This document shows, piece by piece, positions 56,644 to 64,000 of a stretch of DNA of 64,000 nucleotides (position 1 is its first letter; every line of letters starts with the position of its first letter). This DNA is from Mantis religiosa (taxonomy: Eukaryota; Arthropoda; Insecta; Mantodea; Mantidae). The DNA lies in NCBI GenBank assembly GCA_030765055.1, contig CM060947.1:53583591-53647590 (forward strand). The letters run 5' to 3'. The notes beneath the pieces are model-generated. The model was not told the DNA's origin. It saw nothing but the letters and a program-made list of their open reading frames with translations, and searched no databases. The translations under genes and the position numbers were made by a program.

Positions 56644-57177
56644 CACTCATTAGAATCATTTTTGAGATTATCAAAATTATTTACTAGGAGGTGTACTCTG
56701 GTGTGTCGTACATGATGAACTCAAACTCCAAGACTGGCCACATTGACCCCAAATACCATACGTTTACAAGGTAAATAGAATGCTTTTATTCTACATGATA
56801 CACCAAACGAGATGGTAGATGTGTTCCATTCGATAGCTCCCAGAACCGATCTACCCGGCCGAAGTTCTTTCTCTGCTTTTCTTGATAGCTGGGTTAGATA
56901 AATTTGAACCACAAATTTCTCTGCCATTCCTTTCTTCACTAATTTACTAATTTGTGTTACATCATCTTCGCCGCCATACCAGCTATTGGATTGGTCACCA
57001 TCCTGGTTATGCTGTGATGCAAATTATGTTTGCTGCTTGAAAGAGTTGTTTTAGAAGCCTTTGGGGTGTTAACTCCCGCAAAGTGGAAAGCAATATGTTG
57101 AATAAGAAATTAAAAATGATATATTTGTATTTTTCGTGTTCACTTTCTAGCCCAGAGTGCACACATATAGAGTATAA

Positions 57178-57178
<1 letters not shown>
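56642..57178. other. Unassigned sequence
   Basis: No recognised features between the two TA arrays. Confidence 0.4.

Positions 57179-57223
<45 letters not shown>
57179..57223 (+). repeat. (TA)n microsatellite 2
   Basis: About 44 bases of TA repeat. Confidence 0.97.
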
Positions 57224-57226
<3 letters not shown>

Positions 57227-58424
57227 ATTTCAGTAACATGAATTGGCATTCGCGTAGGGAGATATTTAACATACTGCAACATACATTGAATCTATTGCGG
57301 TGACGCCTCTAGCAAGGAAGGGTGAATTGAAGGTACCAAAAGTGGTTATAGGTCACAATTAGACCGGTCATGAAGACGCGCGGAAGTCGGCAACACTTCC
57401 AGAACCAAAAACCCAATACAGGGGCACCTCAGAGAGAGAAATGGACAACCAAGCAATCCTCTAGTGTCCATGGATAACTGTGTTTTCTTAGAGCTCTGGC
57501 ACACACAACAGAACAGAACACCTAAAACAAAAGAGGAAAGAAATTGAAAGAGTCGCGCGGAAAAGAAGTCATAGATGAGAAACCATGCTTCCATTCACCT
57601 ATCGACTACGGAAAATGACGACAAATATCAAAGAAGTTGGTTGATTGGAATCGAGCCATGTCCCAGCCATTTCACTTGGTAAATTTAGATTGATGTTATC
57701 TAAGGGTCGGATACCTATGTCGTCATATTGTCACAAGTGACCGTTTTGTTTAAATCAAATAGTGTGTTGTAAGCAATTATTTTGACTATAGTAGTGCGTA
57801 TGACGTCATGTCACTTGACCTCTCCTACCTCTGTTGAAGCTTGTAAAAGGTTTTCTCTCCCTCTCTCTCATGAGCCACCTTTGATCAAAGACGGACCTAC
57901 GTCGACTCTCGTCAAGGTATGTAGCCAACTGTGTATTTCCTATTATTGTTTTAAACCTTTCATGTCTAAATTGTAGTTTCAGTATTTTGTAGTGTAGTTG
58001 AATCTTTATACAGAAATCCCAACCTCTTCTGAGTATGCCTACCTTCGAATTATTAACCCCTGAGGTGCGACCTGGCCACATGGAAACCTAATACTTTACC
58101 ATTCTGGCCAGGATGGTATAAGCCTATAATTTGAGCTTCAAATAAGAAATAGCATATATAAGTACCTTCTGATGAATATTATGCAGTTTTTATTGTGTCT
58201 TAAAGGTCACATTTCTTAATTATTTTTCAGATCTTTGGTCATATTTATGCTTATTTCTGTAATCAATTCCTATTGTGGCCATACTTTGGGAATTATTATA
58301 GTGTCGTCAGTAATCATTAGAAATAAAATAAACCAGCACTGTATAAAATTTGCCAGCAACACTGCCCACTTATTTTTCGAAGGTTCCTTTAGCGAATCGC
58401 ACACGTACATAAAGGCTGACTTGA
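57224..58424. other. Unassigned sequence
   Basis: No supportable gene. Short open frames on both strands show no family features. Confidence 0.4.
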
Positions 58425-58570
58425 AGCAACATTTGAAAATTTTGAGCAGGAATTTTCTCCAGATGAATTAACTTACTTCAAATATGCTCCTATAATCTCA
58501 TGTGATGTGCAGCGCAGTTTCTCCAGATATAAGAGCATTCTGTCTACAATTGAAGAGGCTTCCAGTTTGA
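58425..58570 (+). pseudogene. hAT-type C-terminal dimerisation fragment
   Basis: One frame reads FENFEQEFSPDELTYFKYAP then IISCDVQRSFSRYKSILS, then diverges. The 'P..S.D.ERSFS.YK' core is the conserved C-terminal region of hAT-like transposases and of domesticated relatives. Nothing of the upstream catalytic domain remains. Confidence 0.6.
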
Positions 58571-59934
58571 CAACCTAAAAAGTATATTGTCACACAATGT
58601 AATTTTTTAGCTAAGAATATGAATATTTTATTTCTATAATTATTTTTTCTTAAGTTACAAGAATTCTTCTTCTCTAATTTAGGACCTTTTGAACTAACAG
58701 ATTCCATAAAGTGCTGAATTGGGGTTAGAGAAATTTCTTTTCTGCAGAAATAATTAAAAATGTTACAATTATTAATTTTTAAATAAAGTAAAATTTCAAT
58801 TAATATAATACGAATAATTAACTCAATAAGTTATAAAGATCATACTTTTGTCTATTTAGGTCATATTTAAGCTATTTTAGGTCATAAATGCATGCATATT
58901 CTACAGTTTTAGGCCATAGACATCCGCTCCTTGATGATGATAATAATAATAATGATAAACATTCTGTTCAGTGATTCTCGAAATTATCGTGTGACACTAA
59001 CACATTTCATGCCCCATAAAGGAACATCTTTTGATGTAAAACTAGTGCATCGTCTTTGATGGAGTACTCCCCAAGTCGAAGAACAGCAAAAGTTGAATGT
59101 AGTTCCGTTTATATCTCAAACAAACAAGTGGGTTCTTGAGAAGCGAGTCTTTGATCTTAAGTTAATGTTTATTTTTTGTTGTTTCCGTGCTTTGATCAAA
59201 CCAGGGCTGTCAGAAGCCGGTAGAGCTCAAGATATCAAAGAATAAGCTTGACGTGATTATATTGCTTTCAGCGGATAGTGGAACAATGAATAAAAGATTC
59301 TACTGACACGCATTAAACAGTCATTTGCAATTACCGGGGTACACAAACACATTTGGAAGGCTGCAGCTTCGATCTCCAGTGTAAACTTTTTGTGCAATCA
59401 GCGAGGTTTTTCACTGTTGACTCACATCAACCAGACATATCATTAGAGGGTGAAAAACGGCGCACCTGCCCCCCAACCCGGATCAAACGATTATCAAACC
59501 TTTAATGTTTGACTGAACCTTTAAAAATTAGGTTACGTGCTCTAACCTCGTTCAAAGTCTATCTGCTTCAAGTTAATCGAGGCAAGGCTTTATACAACTG
59601 ACTTAATTATGTATTACAGCCGACTCAGTCAAGAAGTACCAGGTTTAATTACCGTGAGACGACCAGTTTACCTCATTCTTGGAATTTATGACTGATTAGA
59701 TTATTAATATTATAAAGAAACGATACGGAGATGAATAAATTACTGCAATAAATAATTTTCATGTGTTAAAACCACATACTGTGTACGACAGTGTTACAAT
59801 TCTGCTAGGGAATGATAAATCATTAAGACGTTCCATGTTGAGGTCCTGCAATCAATTGTAAGTGAGTGTAGCTATTACAATTGTAAAGGATCTTTCAACA
59901 ACAAAGACTAACTTTGACATGTGATAGCTGCCAT
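58571..59934. other. Unassigned AT-rich sequence
   Basis: No recognised features. Confidence 0.4.
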
Positions 59935-61090
59935 TGTTATTGAACTACAGCAGTTACTTTTTTCATGTGGCTACAGTTGTTATTGGCAAATAGCCATAGA
60001 ACGTTACGGCATTCAACAACGCGCAGAAATTATGAAAATTTACTATCAAAATGGATCATTTGTTCACCAGATCTTCGAAACTGCAGCAGTGGTGTCATTG
60101 AAGGGTGAACCTCCTATCAGAACAGGGGCCTTCGACATTTTTTTTTTTTTTTTTTGTAATTTACGTTCTCCAACATTAAGTCATATTGGACGATGAATGG
60201 AATGGGTGAAATGATGCTCAGATGAGCCCAGGGTACATAGAGCTTAGAATTATCCGACATTTGTCTTTCAGGATAAGGGAAAACCCCGGAAAAAACTTAC
60301 CCAGGTAACTCACCCTGACCGGGATTCGAACTCGGGACCTCTTGAACGTGAGGCAGACACGCGATAAAGTCCACTTTTGGATGGATGATTTTGTTACCAA
60401 ACAAAATTGTCGTTATTGGAACAATCACAATCCATTTCTGATTCAAGAACGACCACTTCATCACCGAAAAGTTACTATGTAGTGTGGATTTTTGTATGGT
60501 GGAATTATTGGTCCATATTTTTACCAAGGCGGAGATGGGGAAGCTGCGTCAATGAAGAACGATGGTGGCTCTTATAAGGGATTATTTTTGGCCTCAGAGA
60601 GAATGGATCTCAGAAACACCTGGTTCCAGCAAGATAGTGTCACATGTCATGCTGCTCTCGAAACAATCGATCATTTGAAGAAGTTCAGAGGTTTCATCAT
60701 TTCCCTTGGGGTGATGTTTACTGGCCTGCGAGATTATGTGATTTAACGCCGTTAGATTACTTCTTGTGAGGTTATGTTAAATACCGTGTTTATGCCAACA
60801 AGCCAGAAACAGTGATTGACTTTATGAACAACAATCACGCATATTATTCGTGAAGGCGGACCTAATTTACGATTGGATGTTGTGTCAACGAAGTCGCGGC
60901 GTTCACTTAAATGATGTTCTCTTCCACACATAATGACAGTAATTGTGTTCCAAAATAAATAAGAAATAAACCTCTAACATTTATAGGACATGGTTTATTG
61001 AAGTTCAAAGATATGGACACTCTTGATGAAAGTTTGCAACTGAATAGCCATTGTTGTAACGAAACTTCGACACTGTCGAGACAGTGCATT
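59935..61090 (+). pseudogene. IS630/Tc1/mariner-superfamily transposase, split by SINE D
   Basis: The N-terminal part (RYGIQQRAEIMKIYYQNGSF, then SLKGEPPIRTG) is followed by SINE D (60137-60362). The catalytic domain resumes as KVHFWMDDFVTKQNCRYWN (first Asp), NPFLIQERPLHHRKVTM, GGIIGPYFYQGGDGEA, WFQQDSVTCHAALETI (second Asp), and damaged versions of the third region near 60745. This lineage differs from the DD34D mariners elsewhere in the window. Stops and frameshifts lie after 60480, and no clear inverted repeats were found. Confidence 0.78.
60137..60362 (-). mobile_element. SINE family D, copy 7
   Basis: T run (60138-60154), 'ttctccaacattaagtcata', 'aagggaaaaccccggaaaaa', 'gattcgaactcgggacct' and 'gaacgtgaggcagacacgc'. 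The 5' head is truncated at the junction with the transposase. Confidence 0.88.
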
Positions 61091-61554
61091 GCAATCTATT
61101 GTCCGCAAACCTCAATTAAAGACTATATTTTGAGAAGGTATGCCCCAAGTTACGTGATTTGAACTAGTCAAGGCGTAAATACCTGTCCAAATCATCTCAG
61201 ATGGACTGCTTCTGCTTACACACAGAATTCGGTATGAACCGATTTTCAAGTAGAACTGCCACGGAACCCACTCTCATATTGTAAATACAGTATGGTATAC
61301 TACAACGTTGACATCTCCCCAATCGGTGTCCAAGTTTCGGTCCAATAAGTATCTACTTTAAGTGCTGGGGTTCATAGTCCAATCAACTATAAGGTCAAAC
61401 AAAAGAAAAACTGCTCTTGAACACTACTCCTGTATATAACAAGATTGGAGTGGCAGAATGTGATTCTATTTTAGAGCAGTGACGAGTATTTTGTGAATTA
61501 ACACTGAAATCTTAAAAGTCAAAGCATCTAATATTCAATGCAATTTGAGAAAAA
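61091..61554. other. Unassigned sequence
   Basis: No recognised features. Confidence 0.4.
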
Positions 61555-61697
61555 AATATAAGCCATTTCTGACGATGAATAAAATGGGTGAAATAATGCT
61601 CAGATAAGTCCAGGGTACGTAGGACTTAGAGTTAAATGTCTTTCATCTTCCAGGATAAGGAAAATGTCCAGAAAAACCTTATCCATGTAACTCACCC
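61555..61697 (-). mobile_element. SINE family D body, copy 8
   Basis: 'gacgatgaataaaatgggtg', 'gtccagggtacgtaggactt', 'ccttatccatgtaactcacc' are plus-strand views of a minus-oriented D element. It is cut at CTCACCCCGA where family C begins. Confidence 0.75.
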
Positions 61698-62245
61698 CGA
61701 TAATCGAGTGGGATATCTCTGGCGGTTTCGCCTGTGGTCAGCATTCAGGAGGTCCAGGTTCGACACCTGTGGTTGGCCTACCTGACCTTTGGGTTTTTCT
61801 GGGGTTATCCCGGATCATCAGGCAAATGCTGGGTGGGTTAATCACATCCTCGAATTTCTAGTCCCTCCATTTCATCTCCATTATCATTTCACCTCGTCTC
61901 TCATCGGCGGGTGTCTAGGCACTGCATGACAGGATGTTATGCTTCCGGTATACACTTCCTTCTCCAGAAGGATAGTTTCTGGTCTCCAGACTGACATGGT
62001 GGGCCGTTTCCGGACCACGGGGGATGTGTGATATCGGTCGTAATGGCCTGCCGTAGGGGTTTCCAACGGATAAATAATAGGGACCCTGCCCTCTGCACTA
62101 TCGTGACTGGTTGGGTCGGCACCCTCTGTCTCCTCTCGCCTCATTCTTCCTCCTGGGAATGTCCGACTTGGAGCATAGGTACAGATGTATTATTTTATCT
62201 TGACAGGAATCCTGCGCGGTAGGGATGAGTAGCAACTGTGGTGGG
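61698..62245 (+). mobile_element. SINE-like family C, copy 4
   Basis: The head is in plus orientation: 'tctctggcggtttcgcctgt', B box 'ccaggttcgacacctg', then 'ctgggtgggttaatcaca', 'cactgcatgacaggatgtta' and the tail 'gacttggagcataggtac'. It adjoins SINE D at the same D position as copy 3. Confidence 0.78.
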
Positions 62246-62309
62246 GATAGTGCACCTATCGCCACAATGCGTCACACACGTTAGATTATGAGAGGGGATG
62301 GCGGTGCAT

Positions 62310-62700
62310 AAGGTGTCTAAAAACAAATTTCATTCTCGAAGCCAGTTTTGCACCTCTTATTAACTGAGTTGTAATTCTTACTATGGTAGTACTCTCCACG
62401 CTTTTGTTGGGTCTTAAATAGTACATAGGCATTTGGAATAAAACACTGTTCTCCTCCAGCAGGCATGATAAACAACTGTCGGCCTTTCAATATCGCAGCA
62501 GAGTCCCTGTAACGTATTTCACTCCAGGCATATGGTCCAGTATGTGCTGTATTTATATAAGTTTCATCCATATAAGGTATATAAAATTCACTTCGACATC
62601 TCCGAATATTTCGTAAATACTTAAGCCTTTTTGCACCAATGGTGCGATGTTCGATTACAATTTGTCTGTCACGCTTAGTGTTTTTTTTTTTTTTTTTTCA
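62310..62700 (-). pseudogene. Tc1-type DDE transposase fragment
   Basis: Minus-strand translation gives RQIVIEHRTIGAKRLKYLRN, then PYMDETYINTAHTGPYAWSE (first catalytic Asp in MDET), KGRQLFIMPAGGEQCFIPNA and FKTQQKRGEYYHSKNYNS. The MDETY..., 'KG..L.I..AG...GF.PNA' and 'GDYH..MN' order is that of DDE_3-type Tc1-like transposases found in insects. The second Asp and the Glu region are absent. An A run (T run on plus, 62681-62698) lies upstream. Confidence 0.75.
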
Positions 62701-63362
62701 AATAATCCTAGCATCAAAAGAACTCTTCTTAATGTTCAGACACTGCCTTGAAACTCAGTATACTTTTTAGCTTCATATGCACTTTCTTCAAAGTTGGTCT
62801 TTGTTTTTCTGTGGTTTTAGTTCACCTAACTAATTCTGAATGAAAACATCCAAATTAGATTTTGTGCATGTTCTTAATCTTTGTTTACTGGGCATAGAAA
62901 AGGACGTTGTTGCACTAGCAACAATGGCTTTTCTTTCCTTAATAACTCTCATAAACTGCTTTCAGACACAACTGTTGCCTCAGATACCCTTCCCCAGATT
63001 TTTATAGCTGACCCAGACCATTGTTCCTTTTTTATAAATCTATGGATATTGGTTATTACTTCTCGTGTTTTTAAATATAGCACTTTATTTACTAATGTGC
63101 TGCTAGGAGGCGTCATTTATAAATATTCTCTTGGAACCAGGAGACAAGCACATTTTGAAACAAGCTGTAGTGTTACCGAGTAGCTCTGCACGTGTTTAGT
63201 TCCTCGCAACTGACCTGACCTCCCCTCCAGTTGCAACCGTTCTGAGGTTGACTCGTCCAGATACCACTGCGCATCGCTCTGCTCTTTTCAAGATAAAAAA
63301 GTACATTTGTACAATAGATCAAGACTGTTCGCAGTGCCGAATCTCCTCCGTAGTAATACAAC
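62701..63362. other. Unassigned sequence
   Basis: No supportable feature; the 100-residue frame at 62881-63183 has no motif. Confidence 0.4.
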
Positions 63363-63445
63363 TCACCTTGACCGAGATTCGAACTGGGTACCTCTGAAAC
63401 TTAAGGTAGATATGCTACATCTACGATACCGAGGCGCGCTAATAT
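63363..63445 (-). mobile_element. SINE family D head fragment
   Basis: 'ctcaccttgaccgagattcg', 'ctgggtacctctgaaactta' and 'ctacgataccgagg' are a diverged minus-oriented D head without body. Confidence 0.65.
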
Positions 63446-64000
63446 CCAGTTGGAGTGCTGATGACCGAGCAGCTTAGCGTTTTTATATTACATGACATAA
63501 TATTCAGTTATGTCAGGATATTGTTTGCAAATTTGCTTATCAAGCCATTTGATGCACTGTTTTCAATGTGTTTATAGCAGAAAACGAAATATATTTCAAA
63601 TTTCTTGCGGCTCAGTGAAGCAGCGGCACTACTAATATCGCTCGCCGTACAAAACGAAGTCCGCTATTCCTTAAATCATATTTATGATGTGACCAATGAA
63701 TTGATTCACTAATACGGTGAATGTATGACAGAAAACCCGGTCCGGGAAGGAATCCGTTATTATTTTAGGTTCCCTCTGTGTGTAACGAACCGTATAGTCG
63801 ATGAGAGAGCGAGAGAGTGGGCCATGAAATTCTAAAAGGGAATATCGAGTGAGGGAAGGGGGATGATGATCGTCATGATGAAGGAAAAGAAGTGCTGCCC
63901 TCTGATCCTGGCCGATGATGGTAGGTATCCGTCTTTCACGAAATTGAAAATCCAAACGTTATGCGCCCAATTTGCTCGATAGATTGAAACGATCTCCGCT
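63446..64000. other. Unassigned sequence to window end
   Basis: No recognised feature. A 94-residue minus-strand open frame (63671-63955) has no known signature. Confidence 0.4.

Noticed and set aside
57346..57594. 82-residue minus-strand frame rich in Leu/Cys
   Set aside because: No recognised family, low-information composition, and no support from neighbouring sequence.

Overview
This 64 kb window looks like intergenic, repeat-dominated DNA from an arthropod, most likely an insect. The background is AT-rich. No exon set, tRNA gene or rRNA gene of the host could be supported. What can be read is almost all transposon and retroposon debris: mariner-type transposases (DD34D spacing), a jockey-clade LINE, several tRNA-headed SINE families with internal A/B boxes, and long GA/CA/TG/TA microsatellites. 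A cockroach- or termite-like hemimetabolous insect is my best guess, but that is inference only; the sequence itself does not fix the species.

Layout. 0-16 kb: SINEs (families called A, C, D, E, F here), an internally deleted mariner (2.3-3.2 kb), an old mariner fragment (4.8-5.2 kb), a second mariner (7.4-8.6 kb), and a mariner nested inside another mariner (13.3-15.1 kb). 16.5-20.5 kb: a mariner of a different subfamily, a LINE C-terminal scrap and a GC-rich tandem duplication. 21.5-23 kb: a PIF/Harbinger-type element whose transposase fragment is amplified as about 172-bp tandem repeats. 25-29 kb: two solo LTRs of one family flanked by ATAT; one carries a 363-bp MITE and the other preserves the empty site. 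29.8-36.4 kb: a three-layer nest, in which an old LINE holds a tRNA-SINE that holds a nearly intact, about 4.9-kb jockey-like LINE with a 12-13-bp target duplication.

39.6-41.8 kb: a second copy of the 363-bp MITE beside a 57-bp-unit minisatellite (about 22 units) that carries a TGACGTCA palindrome in nearly every unit. 43.3-45.2 kb: a mariner split by a composite SINE. 46.9-47.9 kb: a CACTG-ended DNA transposon (possibly Chapaev-like). 48.5-49.0 kb: another composite inverted SINE. 50.3-51.6 kb: a LINE 3' fragment. 52.7-54.3 kb: a mariner abutting a second CACTG element. 55-64 kb: SINE C/D composites, microsatellites, a hAT-type scrap, an IS630/Tc1-type transposase split by SINE D, and a Tc1-type fragment.

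Nothing here works together as a pathway. The value lies in the insertion history: nested insertions, target-site duplications, an empty/filled site pair, and repeat families with odd fixed architectures. Most coding remnants are broken. The only element close to intact is the jockey-like LINE, with one stop in ORF1's upstream extension and one stop plus one frameshift in ORF2.
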